From Bacteroidales bacterium (GTDB lineage: Bacteria > Bacteroidota > Bacteroidia > Bacteroidales > VadinHA17): a DNA stretch of 64,000 nucleotides. Of the stretch, positions 53,001-61,072 are shown one piece after another (position 1 is the first letter of the stretch; each line of letters starts with the position of its first letter). The notes under the pieces were generated by a model that saw only the letters and a list, made by a program, of their open reading frames with translations, had not been told where the DNA came from and did not search any database. The stretch covers positions 1 through 64,000 of the forward strand of contig JAFGLJ010000042.1 of the NCBI GenBank assembly GCA_016928075.1, in the 5' to 3' direction. The translations under genes and the position numbers were made by a program.

Positions 53001-54502
53001 CAGCTGAGGATATTGATAACGCCAGGGTGGTTATCGAAGGGCAGGTGGAGAAAAAGAGAAACCCGGTAATAGTGGCTGGTGAATACTTTGTAAGAGCATT
53101 GATGGGGGTGCGCAATATTTCTGTCAACTACCAGATCGACCAGGGACAGATGCTGCCAGGCTTTACACCTGAATCAGAGTACCTGGGAATGACAAAGACA
53201 GACGATGTGTTTGCACCGGGATGGCCTTTTATAGCAGGTTATAATGATCCTGATTTCTTTGAGAAAGCACTCAGGAATAACTGGATTACCACCGACACGC
53301 TACTTAATACGGCTGCTGTTTCAAACCGGAATGAGACATTCAGTATACGCAGCACGATTGAACCTTTCCCCGGTATGCGTATTGATTTGACCGCCGATCG
53401 GAGGTTCGCAAAGTCAGAATCAGCTTATTTTCGGGCCGACCGCTATGGTAATTTCCCTGACAGCCTAAGGAACAGGCTTGTATCCGGTAATTTTTCAATC
53501 ACTATATTATCATGGGGTACCGCGTTCGAAAAGATAAGTGATGATAATGCGTATATATCAGAAACATTTGAAAAATTTAAAGAGAACACAATAATTATAT
53601 CAAGAAGGAAAGCCGAGGAAAGACAGGAACTTGATCCTTCATATCAGCCGGATATCGATCCTGAAACAGGTAACCCTATTGAAGGCCCTTATAAGAACGG
53701 TTACGGATTGTCATCAAGGGAAGTACTCATACCTGCATTCCTGGCAGCATACTCAAAGACCAATCCTGAAAAGGTTAGTCTTGATTTGTTCCCCGGATTA
53801 CTTTCAATGATGCCTAACTGGAGGATCAATTTCGATGGTCTGTCAAAATTCGAGCTTGTACAACGTGTCTTTAATTCAGTAAATATTGCCCACCAGTACA
53901 GGAGTACATATACGATAGGGTCGTATACAACCAACCTGTATTATGATGAAGGTGAGGATGGCATAAGCAGGATCAGGGACCTTAATATGAATTTTATACC
54001 ACAGTTTGAGCTGAATGTGGTTAGCATAAATGAACAGTTCAGCCCTCTTATAAACGTAGATCTTAACTGGAAAAACAGTCTTACCACACGTATTGAATGG
54101 AAAAAATCACGAACTGTAAGTCTCAACCTGGCAAATAACCAGGTGGCAGATGTGAGGAATAATGAATTTATCATTGGAGCAGGATATCGTTTTGATGATG
54201 TGCAGATTGTACTCAGGACTGGTGGTCGCAGGAGACCCCTCTCAAGTGATCTTAACGTAAGAATGGATTTCTCCATCCGGGATAATAAGACCATATCCAG
54301 GAAACTTATTGAAGATGTAAACCAGCCTGTCGCCGGGCAGAGAATATTTTCAATCAGAACAACCGCCGATTATGTATTGAGCGACAGGTTCAACCTCCAG
54401 CTGTTTTTTGATCATAACCTCAACGATCCTTTTGTGGCAACCACGTACACCACATCCAACACCAACTTTGGATTCAGCCTGAAGTTTACGTTGATACAGT
54501 GA
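47093..54502 (+). CDS. sprA: T9SS outer-membrane translocon SprA (Sov)
   Basis: A 2469-residue protein, about the size of Flavobacterium SprA. SprA/Sov forms the very large 36-strand outer-membrane barrel through which type IX secretion cargo passes, also needed for gliding. The start is TTG at 47093, the only frame start after the in-frame stop at 47078. It gives a signal peptide (LSAIALFILCFLPGIMVNGQ). Family marks include SAELIFGLNISRTENPTLSE, NSYIDDFEASEIPLDM, and a C-terminal GFSLKFTLIQ barrel end with terminal hydrophobic strand. It follows ruvA by 18 bp. No T9SS C-terminal sorting domain protein was noticed in this window. Confidence 0.97.
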   Translation: MRSGSVYSASLSAIALFILCFLPGIMVNGQDVGRDTTKNLRFPFDDRSGIPWEKQVISPLKMDMPSNFSSKVVYDPEKNEYIYYERVGNFDIRQPVHMSPDEYYDFVFEKSIREYWRYKFSGDESLARASLIPQISFGGEAFDKIFGSNVINIIPQGSAELIFGLNISRTENPTLSEKLRTIPTFDFQEKIQMNVTGTIGDKMQLGINYNTEAMFDFENRTRLEYSGDEDEIIKKIEAGDVTLPLPGTLITGSHSLFGLKTELQFGRLTITNVFSQQKGEFSTLQVKGGAQLSDYEVSADEYEANKHFFLSQYFRDIYDDAMKNLPVISSGVNIERMEVWVTNKTSNFEETRNILALMDLAENQQHIYNEVPDFQAVPGGAPYPDNSVNNLYSQLISAYPGTRDVDKITDSFDPLAQDFNIGTHYEKIENARKLTEREYTVNKQLGFISLNVALNNDEILAVAYEYTMGGQVFKVGEFSTDGISAPDVLFLKLLKGTNLTPRLPTWNLMMKNIYALGAYQIERQDFELHILYQDDETGNSINYIPEGNLSDKILLQVMELDNLNGQLDREPDGVFDYVEGITIEPSKGRLIFPVLEPFGSHLRSKFTDQTLADKYVFQELYDSTQTKAIQSAEKNKFKITGTYSSASGSEIYLNAVNIPQGGVKVTAGGVPLTENVDFTVDYNAGRVEIINPALIESQTPIQVSLESNQFFGFQTKTLVGTHLDYKISNDFNVGGTVLHLTERPYTQKVNFGEEPISNTILGLNTSYRSESQFLTKMVDALPFIETKDPSSVTFFGEFAHLIPGHSRAISSAGNSYIDDFEASEIPLDMKTYNAWVLSSVPQGQDNLFPEARLNNEWTSGFNRSKLSWYVIDPLFLRNGLTTPDHIKNNPDLQSSHFVREIYENELFPFKESPSGIPTNIAVLNLSFYPDEKGPYNYETTPTAYSSGINQEGLLNDPGSRWGGIMREILTSDFETANIQYIKFWLMDPFVEDPMHEGGDMYINLGNVSEDILRDSRKAFENGLPTSPQTINVDTTVWGRIPTVQAVVHAFDNVPESRKYQDVGLDGLSNEDEQTFFGSYLQQLESIVTPDALADIAMDPSNDDFHYFRGSDYDSRQLGILERYKKYNGMDGNSPTSEMSEESYPTSGSTMPDMEDINRDNTLSETESYYQYKVSLRPEDMEVGKNYIVDEIEYTTTFANGVQSTVKWYQFKIPVTDYSQTIGNIQDFKSIRFMRMFLRGFNQDIILRLAKLDLVRAEWRKYNISFLEGGERVTVPEPEDGTFEISSVSIEENAGKEPVNYVLPPGFDRVIDPSNPQLRQLNEQSMVLRVLGLEDGDARAAFKNVNLDIRQYRRLRMEVHGEAIIGEPLMDDELTVFIRIGSDYKGNFYEYELPLKITAPGYYNKDDNDDRAIVWPEDNSFNIELSLFQEAKQARNAELNRQGSSLSRSDIYVYPTENARISVSGNPNLSNVRVIMVGVRNPIKTRNAGNDDGMPKSGEVWVNELRLSDFNEDGGWAANARLQTRLANLGTIDLVGQTSTPGFGSLDMKVNERSKEQVIKYDVSSNLELGRFFPEEAGVRLPVYMGYSESHIQPQYNPLDPDILLKDALDNLEPDERDSLKTISEDYTQRKTITVSNAGINKRKEKAYPWDISNFSVNYTYNEIFRSNVNTEINLEKNYRGGINYNYDANPKNIAPFQNVNLFRGQVFRLIRDFNFYPLPRHVGIRTDLSRYYSEVKTRNINNEFIKIKPTFRKDFEWTRFYDIKYDITKQLDIDFTASNISRIDEPAGGVDRERYGDQYQAWKDSVLINLRNFGRNIHYNHIININYNIPINKLPLLSWLNGNLRYRASYDWLAGSLYPDSLDIDLGNTIKNSSTGTLSAQAYLTNLYNKSDFLKTIERNTRPGAGQGMQKQFRTVTYTRERVELKAGEARNIYHNLRSSDVKVTVFRQDGTEVQGEVVIETSSKIVFTAAEDIDNARVVIEGQVEKKRNPVIVAGEYFVRALMGVRNISVNYQIDQGQMLPGFTPESEYLGMTKTDDVFAPGWPFIAGYNDPDFFEKALRNNWITTDTLLNTAAVSNRNETFSIRSTIEPFPGMRIDLTADRRFAKSESAYFRADRYGNFPDSLRNRLVSGNFSITILSWGTAFEKISDDNAYISETFEKFKENTIIISRRKAEERQELDPSYQPDIDPETGNPIEGPYKNGYGLSSREVLIPAFLAAYSKTNPEKVSLDLFPGLLSMMPNWRINFDGLSKFELVQRVFNSVNIAHQYRSTYTIGSYTTNLYYDEGEDGISRIRDLNMNFIPQFELNVVSINEQFSPLINVDLNWKNSLTTRIEWKKSRTVSLNLANNQVADVRNNEFIIGAGYRFDDVQIVLRTGGRRRPLSSDLNVRMDFSIRDNKTISRKLIEDVNQPVAGQRIFSIRTTADYVLSDRFNLQLFFDHNLNDPFVATTYTTSNTNFGFSLKFTLIQ

Positions 54503-54512
54503 TTTCGAACAG

Positions 54513-54605
54513 CTGGAATATTGGAATAATGGAATATTGGAGTACTGGAATAGTTCTTAAATATTTAATTTACATTAATCCAGTATTCCATTTATCCAGT
54601 AGTAA
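54513..54605. repeat. Dispersed TGGAATA/TATTCCA repeat, copy A
   Basis: Several units of TGGAATA-type sequence run forward (54513-54552, CTGGAATATTGGAATAATGG...). The complementary units CCAGTATTCCA and ATCCAGTA follow at 54580-54605, so the copy could fold into a long imperfect hairpin. It directly follows the sprA stop. Related copies are at 55158-55242 and 59947-60297. Confidence 0.75.
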
Positions 54606-54702
54606 TACCCTGCTAGATTAATGTTCGATAGACTCATTATAATAAACAATTATCTTACAGGATAAAATTTAACTTTTCATTGTATCAATTAATTTAAAAA
54701 CT

Positions 54703-54710
54703 TATTTTTG
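54703..54710 (+). promoter_or_regulatory. Promoter -7 element for gcvH
   Basis: TATTTTTG fits TAnnTTTG, 41 bp before the gcvH start. A T-rich stretch follows. No clear -33 TTTG was found. Confidence 0.45.
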
Positions 54711-54751
54711 GCTTTACTTTACAGAAATAACTTCAAAAACCTATTTAAAAT

Positions 54752-55129
54752 ATGAAAGTACCTGACAATTTAAAGTACACAGAAGACCATGAATGGTTAC
54801 GTGTCGATGGTGATTATGGTTTTGTTGGAATTACTGACTTCGCTCAGGGAGAGCTGGGCGACATAGTATTTATCGAGATTGAAACTGAAGGTGAGACACT
54901 TAACAAGGAGGAAGTATTTGGGACCATCGAAGCAGTAAAGACTGTTTCAGACCTGTTTATGCCGGTCGGTGGTGAAGTTCTAGAAATAAATCCCGCCCTG
55001 GAAGAGAGCCCTGATCTTGTTAATAAAGATCCTTACGGGGAAGGTTGGATGATAAAAGTTAAGATAAATGATCCATCAGAAATTGACGAGCTACTTTCAC
55101 CGGAAGAATACAAGGATCTTGTAGGTTGA
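54752..55129 (+). CDS. gcvH: Glycine cleavage system H protein
   Basis: A 125-residue lipoyl carrier of the glycine cleavage complex, moving the aminomethyl group between P, T and L proteins. The lipoylated lysine is Lys63 in IEAVKTVSD. Other family blocks are [26 protein letters not shown] and [20 protein letters not shown]. Length is normal. It is monocistronic here: repeat copies flank it on both sides. Confidence 0.97.
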   Translation: MKVPDNLKYTEDHEWLRVDGDYGFVGITDFAQGELGDIVFIEIETEGETLNKEEVFGTIEAVKTVSDLFMPVGGEVLEINPALEESPDLVNKDPYGEGWMIKVKINDPSEIDELLSPEEYKDLVG

Positions 55130-55157
55130 AACTGATTTTGCGAATAAGTACATGATT

Positions 55158-55242
55158 GTTGGAATACTGGAATGTTGAAAAGCCTGGTAGATAGCTAACA
55201 CATAACCCATTATTCCATCAATCCATTAATCCAATATTCCAT
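55158..55242. repeat. Dispersed TGGAATA/TATTCCA repeat, copy B
   Basis: TTGGAATACTGGAATGTTG (55159-55177) faces its partial complement TATTCCATCAATCCATTAAT and CCAATATTCCA at 55211-55242. The copy ends at the base before the stop codon of infB (minus strand) and so lies in its 3' flank, convergent with gcvH. Confidence 0.72.
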
Positions 55243-58050
55243 TTAAAGAGTTTTCTTGACTTCTATTTCATGGTAGGCTTCCACAATATCCCCAGGCTTG
55301 ATATCATTGAAGTTTTTGATATTGAGGCCACATTCATAACCTGATGTTACTTCTTTCACATCATCCTTGAATCTTTTCAGTGATCCAAGCTCACCTGTAT
55401 AGATTACTATTCCGTCCCTTATTATTCTCACTTTTGAATTACGTGTGATCTTTCCTTCCCTTACAAAACATCCTGCGATAGTGCCCACTTTGGTTATCTT
55501 AAATACCTCTTTAACCTCTACCGTGGAGGTTATTTCTTCACGGACCTCAGGTGACAGCATGCCTTCCATAGCAGATTTGATCTCGTTTATGGCATCATAG
55601 ATAATTGAATAGAGGCGGATATCTATTTCCTCTTTCTCTGCCAGTTTTCTTGCACTCAGGGAAGGTCTTACCTGGAATCCGATAATTATTGCATTTGATG
55701 CTGCAGCCAGCAATATATCTGATTCAGATATTTGACCAACTGCTTTATGCTGTATATTCACCTGTATCTGTTCTGTTGATAGTTTTATCAGGGAATCACT
55801 CAATGCTTCGACTGAACCGTCAACATCTCCTTTAACAATAATATTCAGTTCCTGGAAATTACCGATTGCAATACGCCGGCCTATCTCATCAAGAGTTATA
55901 TGTTTCTGGGTACGCATACCCTGTTCTCTCTGCAGCTGTGTTCTTTTAGTTGCTATTTCTTTTGCCTCACGGTCGGTTTCCATTACATTGAATTTATCAC
56001 CTGCCTGAGGAGCACCATCAAGGCCAAGAATAAGAACCGGGCTTGATGGCCCTGCCTCCTCTATCTTATAGCCTCTTTCATTGTACATTGCCTTTACATG
56101 ACCGTAATATGATCCAGCAAGAACAATATCACCAACCGTGAGTGTTCCTGATTTTACAAGTACCGTAGCAGTATAACCACGTCCCTTATCCAGGGATGAT
56201 TCAATCACTGTTCCTGTTGCTTTCTTGTTGGGATTGGCTTTAAGTTCAAGCATTTCAGCCTCGAGCAGAACCTTCTCCAGTAACTCTTCAATGTTTATCC
56301 CTCCTTTGGCAGAAATCTCCTGTGACTGGTATTTACCTCCCCAGTCTTCAACGAGGTAATTCATATTAGCCAGCTCTTCCTTAATTTTTTCAGGGTTTGC
56401 CGTTGGTTTATCAATTTTATTTATTGCAAAAATAATTGGTACTCCGGCAGCTGCTGCATGGTTTATTGCTTCAACTGTCTGGGGCATAACCCCGTCATCA
56501 GCGGCAATAACAATAATTGCGATATCAGTTATCTGTGCACCGCGAGCCCTCATGGCGGTAAATGCCTCGTGGCCCGGTGTATCAAGGAAAGTTATCTGTT
56601 TTCCTCCATCGAGTGATACACTGTAGGCTCCTATATGCTGGGTAATACCCCCGGCTTCACCGGCTATAACATTGGTGTTACGTATATGGTCCAGGAGTTT
56701 AGTTTTACCATGATCTACATGGCCCATAACAGTAACTATTGGAGGTCTATGCATAAGCTCCTCCGGCAAGTCTTCTTCCTCCTTGACAGCATCCAGCAAT
56801 TCAGCGCTGATAAATTTTACATCATAGCCAAACTCCTCTGCAACAAGCGACATAGTTTCAGCATCGAGCCTCTGGTTTATGGATACAAATAACCCAAGGT
56901 TCATACATGTTTCTATAATATCTGTAACGGGTATATCCATCATTGTTGCCAGCTCGTTCACCGAAACAAACTCCGTAACTTTCAATATCTTCTTTTCCTG
57001 TTCCTGCTTTTCAATTTCCTCCTTCTGTTTCTGGCTGATGGCCTCCCTCTTCTCTCTCCTGTACTTTGACCCTTTTGATTTTCCTTTTGAAGTAAGGCGT
57101 GCAAGTGTTTCTTTTACCTGCTTCTGAACATCCTCCTCGTTAATCTCGGGTCGCGCCTGTATTTTTCTCTTTCTTTTATCTTTTTTGTCATCTCCTGGTG
57201 ATTTGAGGCTTACTTTTTCTTTCTCTTTCTTAATTCTCTTTCTTCTCTTTTTTGATGAGATTCTTTCATCATCGATGTCAATCTTTCTGGCTTTCTGATA
57301 TTTCCTTTTTTCTTCAACGGGGAGGTCTATCCTTCCAATAACTGTAGGACCTGACAATTTCTCTATCTCTGTTTTGAAGAATTTATCCTGATCAATATAT
57401 TCCTCCTCTTCAATGTCCAATTCTGTTTTTTCTTTTTCTGCTGCAGGTTCGGCTTCCTTGTCTTCTTTTTCTTCCTTTTTCACTTCAGTTTCTTTCTTTT
57501 CCACTGCTGTCTTTTCAGGGATCGCTTTCTCTTCCGGTTTTTCCTCTTCTATCTTTTCGGCTTCTTTTTCAGCCTTTTTCTTTTTTTCCTCAGTTTTCTT
57601 TCCCTTTTCAAGATCAATTTTCCCGACAATATTAAGACCTATGGTTGATTTTTCTTTTTCAGCGATTTCTTCTTTTTCCGCAATCTTTTCTTCTTCAGGA
57701 GTCTTTTTTTCTGATTCTTTTTCATGAATTTCAGCTTCCTTAATGGGAGCAGTTTCTTCTTCTGGCTCTTTAACTTCCTCTTCAGGTATGCCCTCGGGCT
57801 GATCCAGTGAAACAGTTTCTTTCTTCCTGCTAAGTTCTTTGAGGGTGAGTTTTTCAGATTCTTTCTTTACACTTATATCTGAACTGAATTCCTTATATAG
57901 AAGTTCGTAAGCTTCAGCAGGTATTTTGCTGTTAGGATCCGGACTTAAGTCAAACCCTTTCTTATGGAGGAATTCAACAATAGTAGATATTCCCACGTTA
58001 AATTCACGTGCAGCTTTACTTAATCTCGTTGCTTTTTGTCCTTCTGCCAT
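55243..58050 (-). CDS. infB: Translation initiation factor IF-2
   Basis: A 935-residue IF-2 that binds GTP and delivers initiator tRNA to the ribosome. The N-terminus has the conserved IF-2 start ([23 protein letters not shown]), then about 300 residues of very Lys/Glu-rich linker. The GTPase motif GHVDHGKT is at 443-450, with DTPGHEAF and NKID as the following switches. C-terminal domains contain the IF-2 C1/C2 segments ([18 protein letters not shown] type). Length and order are normal for Bacteroidota. It is the last gene of rimP-nusA-infB, 26 bp after nusA. Confidence 0.98.
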   Translation of the reverse strand: MAEGQKATRLSKAAREFNVGISTIVEFLHKKGFDLSPDPNSKIPAEAYELLYKEFSSDISVKKESEKLTLKELSRKKETVSLDQPEGIPEEEVKEPEEETAPIKEAEIHEKESEKKTPEEEKIAEKEEIAEKEKSTIGLNIVGKIDLEKGKKTEEKKKKAEKEAEKIEEEKPEEKAIPEKTAVEKKETEVKKEEKEDKEAEPAAEKEKTELDIEEEEYIDQDKFFKTEIEKLSGPTVIGRIDLPVEEKRKYQKARKIDIDDERISSKKRRKRIKKEKEKVSLKSPGDDKKDKRKRKIQARPEINEEDVQKQVKETLARLTSKGKSKGSKYRREKREAISQKQKEEIEKQEQEKKILKVTEFVSVNELATMMDIPVTDIIETCMNLGLFVSINQRLDAETMSLVAEEFGYDVKFISAELLDAVKEEEDLPEELMHRPPIVTVMGHVDHGKTKLLDHIRNTNVIAGEAGGITQHIGAYSVSLDGGKQITFLDTPGHEAFTAMRARGAQITDIAIIVIAADDGVMPQTVEAINHAAAAGVPIIFAINKIDKPTANPEKIKEELANMNYLVEDWGGKYQSQEISAKGGINIEELLEKVLLEAEMLELKANPNKKATGTVIESSLDKGRGYTATVLVKSGTLTVGDIVLAGSYYGHVKAMYNERGYKIEEAGPSSPVLILGLDGAPQAGDKFNVMETDREAKEIATKRTQLQREQGMRTQKHITLDEIGRRIAIGNFQELNIIVKGDVDGSVEALSDSLIKLSTEQIQVNIQHKAVGQISESDILLAAASNAIIIGFQVRPSLSARKLAEKEEIDIRLYSIIYDAINEIKSAMEGMLSPEVREEITSTVEVKEVFKITKVGTIAGCFVREGKITRNSKVRIIRDGIVIYTGELGSLKRFKDDVKEVTSGYECGLNIKNFNDIKPGDIVEAYHEIEVKKTL

Positions 58051-58076
58051 ATATCGCTCCTCTGTTTACAGAAAAA

Positions 58077-59315
58077 TTATTCAAATTCAGCTTTCAGAAT
58101 ATTTATTACTTCTGTTATTGTTTCTTCTTCAAGATCTGTTCTTTTTACCAGGTCGTCAAGTGATAATCTCAAAACTGATTTTGCTGTATCACAGCCTATG
58201 GCTTTCAGTTCATCAATTATCCATCCGTCTATCTCGTCACCGAACTCTTCAAGGTTTACATCTTCTTCATCTTCGCTGTCAGGTTCCCTGTATACATCAA
58301 TTTCGAATCCGGTAAGCTGGCTTGCAAGCTTGATATTCAGGCCTCCTTTACCAATAGCGAGAGATACCTCACTGGGCTTCAGATATATCTCCACTCTCTT
58401 TTCATCCTCAAAAAGTTTCAGGGAGCTTATTTTTGCAGGGCTCAGTGCCCTTGAGATATATAATTGGAGGTTTGAAGTATAGTTAATCACATCAATATTT
58501 TCATTTCGCAGTTCACGGACGATACCATGTATCCTTGATCCCTTCATCCCCACGCATGCTCCCACGGGATCAATTCGTTCATCGTAGGATTCCACTGCCA
58601 CTTTGGCTCTTTCACCGGGCACCCTTACTATTTTTTTTATGGTTATCAGACCATCGAATATCTCAGGAACTTCGAGTTCGAACAGGCGCTCAAGGAACAC
58701 AGGAGACGTGCGGGAAAGAATAATATAAGGGGTATTGTTTTTCATCTCCACTTTGATTACAACAGCCCTTATAGTGTCTCCTTTGCGAAAATGATCGGAA
58801 GGAATCTGTTCTGATTTCGGAAGGATTAATTCGTTTCCGTCATCATCAAGAATAAGTATTTCCCTTTTCCACACCTGGTATACCTCACCTGTTACGATAT
58901 CACCTATCCGATCTTTGTATTTCATATAGATATTGTTCTTCTCCAGGTCCAATATTCTTGTAGTCAGGTGTTGCCTCAGCGCCAGTATGGCCCGTCTGCC
59001 AAAATCATGCAGTTTAACTTCATCTGACACCTCTTCACCTACCTCATAATCATCGTCTATTTTTTTTGCTTCAGAGAGTGCTATCTGTGTATTGGGGTCT
59101 TCAAGGTCAGCGTCTTCAACAACTTCCCTGTTTCTCCATATCTCAAAGTCTCCTTTGTCAATATTGACGATTATATCGAAATTCTCATCCGACCCGTATT
59201 TCCTGGCCAGCAAGCTCCTGAAGACATCTTCCAGGACACTCATCATTGTTGCCCTGTCAATATTCTTCAGCTCTTTAAATTCTGAGAAGGTATCGATTAA
59301 GTTTACATTTTCCAT
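58077..59315 (-). CDS. nusA: Transcription termination/antitermination factor NusA
   Basis: A 412-residue NusA. The N-terminal RNA-polymerase-binding domain starts MENVNLIDTFSEFKELKN. The S1 domain has ILDDDGNELILPKSEQIP. Two KH domains follow (VGMKGSRIHGIVRELRNENIDVI and LAIGKGGLNIKLASQLTG), then an acidic C-terminal extension. It modulates pausing and termination. It sits between rimP (18 bp) and infB (26 bp). Confidence 0.97.
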   Translation of the reverse strand: MENVNLIDTFSEFKELKNIDRATMMSVLEDVFRSLLARKYGSDENFDIIVNIDKGDFEIWRNREVVEDADLEDPNTQIALSEAKKIDDDYEVGEEVSDEVKLHDFGRRAILALRQHLTTRILDLEKNNIYMKYKDRIGDIVTGEVYQVWKREILILDDDGNELILPKSEQIPSDHFRKGDTIRAVVIKVEMKNNTPYIILSRTSPVFLERLFELEVPEIFDGLITIKKIVRVPGERAKVAVESYDERIDPVGACVGMKGSRIHGIVRELRNENIDVINYTSNLQLYISRALSPAKISSLKLFEDEKRVEIYLKPSEVSLAIGKGGLNIKLASQLTGFEIDVYREPDSEDEEDVNLEEFGDEIDGWIIDELKAIGCDTAKSVLRLSLDDLVKRTDLEEETITEVINILKAEFE

Positions 59316-59333
59316 CTCACTTCAAAATCTAAA

Positions 59334-59786
59334 TTATTTGAAACTTATAACTTCTTTTACTGTTTTTATTTCATCAAAATTGAATGAGATCTCTTCAGTT
59401 ACTTTTTTCTTTCCTAAAGTGGTTTTCTCTGATTCAATCTCAAATCCTTCACCCTCGACGCTCAACAATATACCCCGGGTCTTTTTCCCCTGGTTATCTA
59501 TTACCTCAACGGGTCTGCCAATACTCATTTCATACTGTTCCCTGACCCTGAAAGGCATGTTCAGGCCGGGAGAAGATACGTTCAGATCATAATCTTCCCT
59601 GTTGCGATCAAGGTTTGTTTCTATATGCCGGCTTATCATTGCACATTCATCAATAGTTATACCGGAAGGCTTATTTACAAGGATAGTAATCCTGTTAGTG
59701 GTCGAAACCTTGACATCCACAAGAAAAATATCCCTTTCAGCAATGAAATTATTTACCAGTTCTTTTACTATCTCCTTGTTAATCAT
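59334..59786 (-). CDS. rimP: Ribosome maturation factor RimP
   Basis: A 150-residue protein in the canonical rimP-nusA-infB order. Start ATG at 59786 (MINKEIVKELVNNF). An upstream TTG four codons before is rejected. RimP binds the 30S subunit during assembly. Marks are ITILVNKPSGITIDECAMISRHIE, NVSSPGLNMPF and the C-terminal GILLSVEGEGFEIE. Preceded by a leader with a hairpin and a consensus promoter. Confidence 0.95.
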   Translation of the reverse strand: MINKEIVKELVNNFIAERDIFLVDVKVSTTNRITILVNKPSGITIDECAMISRHIETNLDRNREDYDLNVSSPGLNMPFRVREQYEMSIGRPVEVIDNQGKKTRGILLSVEGEGFEIESEKTTLGKKKVTEEISFNFDEIKTVKEVISFK

Positions 59787-59807
59787 AGTACTTAGCAATA
59801 ATAAAAT

Positions 59808-59825
59808 AGGGGACTCTGGTCCCCT
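59808..59825 (-). promoter_or_regulatory. Leader hairpin of rimP operon
   Basis: A perfect 7-bp stem, AGGGGAC with GTCCCCT around a 4-base loop, lies in the minus-strand 5' leader, 21 bases before the rimP start. The bases after it on the minus strand are A/T-rich (ATTTTATTATT), so it could act as an attenuator-like structure. Function is inferred from position only. Confidence 0.5.
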
Positions 59826-59853
59826 AAGAAGTCAAACACCCCTCAATCGCCTG

Positions 59854-59885
59854 CAAAAGTACAAATTTAATATGAAATACGCAAA
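59854..59885 (-). promoter_or_regulatory. Consensus promoter of rimP-nusA-infB
   Basis: Minus strand: TTTG at 59885-59882, a 20-bp spacer, and TACTTTTG at 59861-59854. This is an exact Bacteroidota housekeeping promoter. The start codon of rimP lies 67 bp downstream, leaving about a 60-base leader. Confidence 0.85.
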
Positions 59886-59946
59886 AGCTTATGGCACAGA
59901 GAAAAATAAGGGAGGGAAAAGAATTGAATTGAGAAATTAACGTATT

Positions 59947-60019
59947 TGGAATAATGGAGTGATGGTTAATATAAATAAGTATAAAGTTTTAGTACCCCAG
60001 TATTCCAATATTCCAGTAT
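59947..60019. repeat. Dispersed TGGAATA/TATTCCA repeat, copy C
   Basis: TGGAATAATGGAGTGATGG at 59947-59965 faces CCAGTATTCCAATATTCCAG at 59997-60016, an imperfect inverted pair of the family seen around gcvH. Another stretch, CAGTATTCCAGTATTCCAG, is at 60279-60297, on the other side of the MITE-like element. Confidence 0.7.
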
Positions 60020-60024
60020 TGAGT

Positions 60025-60275
60025 CCACTCCGAAAAGTCTCACCCGGAGGGTGAAAATAATAATAGCCACAGTTACACCTGTGGGGAAGGAATAACAAAA
60101 ACCAATCACACCCCCGGAGGTGAGAGTTTGTTCACTGACTCATGCCCCGGGGTATTACCCGGGCTATTATTATTAACCCACTCCGTGGGTATTAGATACT
60201 TAGCTAATATTCCACCCCTGTAATTAAATCCGGCTTCAAAGTTCGTTTATTGTAAGTTTTGACTTTTCGGAGTGG
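60025..60275. mobile_element. MITE-like element with terminal inverted repeats
   Basis: Perfect 15-bp inverted repeats, CCACTCCGAAAAGTC (60025-60039) and its complement GACTTTTCGGAGTGG (60261-60275), bound 251 bp. Pairing extends outward as TGAG/CTCA with one mismatch. No coding frame lies inside. Internal hairpins include CACCC-GGA-GGGTG, CCACAG-TTACAC-CTGTGG, CACC...GGTG, CCGG-GGTATTA-CCCGG type and CCCAC-TCC-GTGGG. This is the only gene-free stretch over 300 bases (59787-60352). The rest of it is the leader, promoter and repeat copies listed separately. No transposase is visible. Confidence 0.6.
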
Positions 60276-60352
60276 CCTCAGTATTCCAGTATTCCAGTCG
60301 CTGGATAAATATTTTATAATCAGCTAAATATCAGATCAACCGGCTGACTGCA

Positions 60353-61072
60353 TCAGATAAATTTTTCCCTTTTCTGCATATTAAAAAGGCCTGTCAGCAG
60401 GAATATTATTATAGAGGTGAGCAGTATTATCCTGTTATCTCGTACGATATTAGACCAGGCTGACTCGCTTATGTCTTGAGGGGTAGCAAAGGGATTCAGG
60501 AACACGTTCCATTTACTTGTTTCAAGAGGTTCCTGAAGGATCAGGAAGAAGAGTCCAAAGATTATCATCAAGACGGCTGTTCCGTTACCACTTCTTACGA
60601 CGGTGGATACCATAAATGACATTACACCGAGAAAAAATACGGGGAATAAAACATGGTATGTTACGGCAAAAACAGGCATGGGAATTATAAGAAATGATGA
60701 AAGTGAAGAAAAAGCTAACATTATAACGAAGGTGATAATATAAATAAGGGTGATACGTACAAGCCACACTTTATACCTGTAATTGGGAATTCCAAAAAGT
60801 ATTTCTATCGTTCTTGCATCCTGGTCGTTCTGTATGCCGAAAACGGCAGGATAAAATACAAGAAGGATACCACAGAAAACAAAAACCCCATAAAGGTCTT
60901 CCACTTTTGATACATTTTCTGTAAAGACGTAGATGAGGGTGAGACCGATGTAAAAGGCAATAGCCCCGATAAGAAACCAAATAAACCTGTTGGCAAAGAT
61001 GATCTTAAGGTTATACTTAGTCATCTGTAAAATAATATTAGACAGGTTAACTATATTTCTAATTCTGCTCAT
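60353..61072 (-). CDS. ABC-2 type transporter permease
   Basis: A 239-residue membrane protein with six predicted helices, an ABC-2-type permease (YGVFVFCGILLVFYPAVFGIQNDQDARTIEILFG, then six-helix core). It overlaps the preceding fused RND-ABC gene by 4 bp, so it is its translationally coupled partner. The pair would build a bipartite exporter in the inner membrane. The substrate is unknown. Confidence 0.85.
   Translation of the reverse strand: MSRIRNIVNLSNIILQMTKYNLKIIFANRFIWFLIGAIAFYIGLTLIYVFTENVSKVEDLYGVFVFCGILLVFYPAVFGIQNDQDARTIEILFGIPNYRYKVWLVRITLIYIITFVIMLAFSSLSSFLIIPMPVFAVTYHVLFPVFFLGVMSFMVSTVVRSGNGTAVLMIIFGLFFLILQEPLETSKWNVFLNPFATPQDISESAWSNIVRDNRIILLTSIIIFLLTGLFNMQKREKFI

Noticed and set aside
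47093..54502. Search for T9SS cargo with C-terminal sorting domains
   Set aside because: The C-termini of the exported proteins read here do not show a CTD pattern, so cargo cannot be claimed in this window.
57413..57727. 104-codon plus-strand serine/phenylalanine-rich frame
   Set aside because: It is the opposite strand of the Lys/Glu-rich linker of infB, which always creates such frames.
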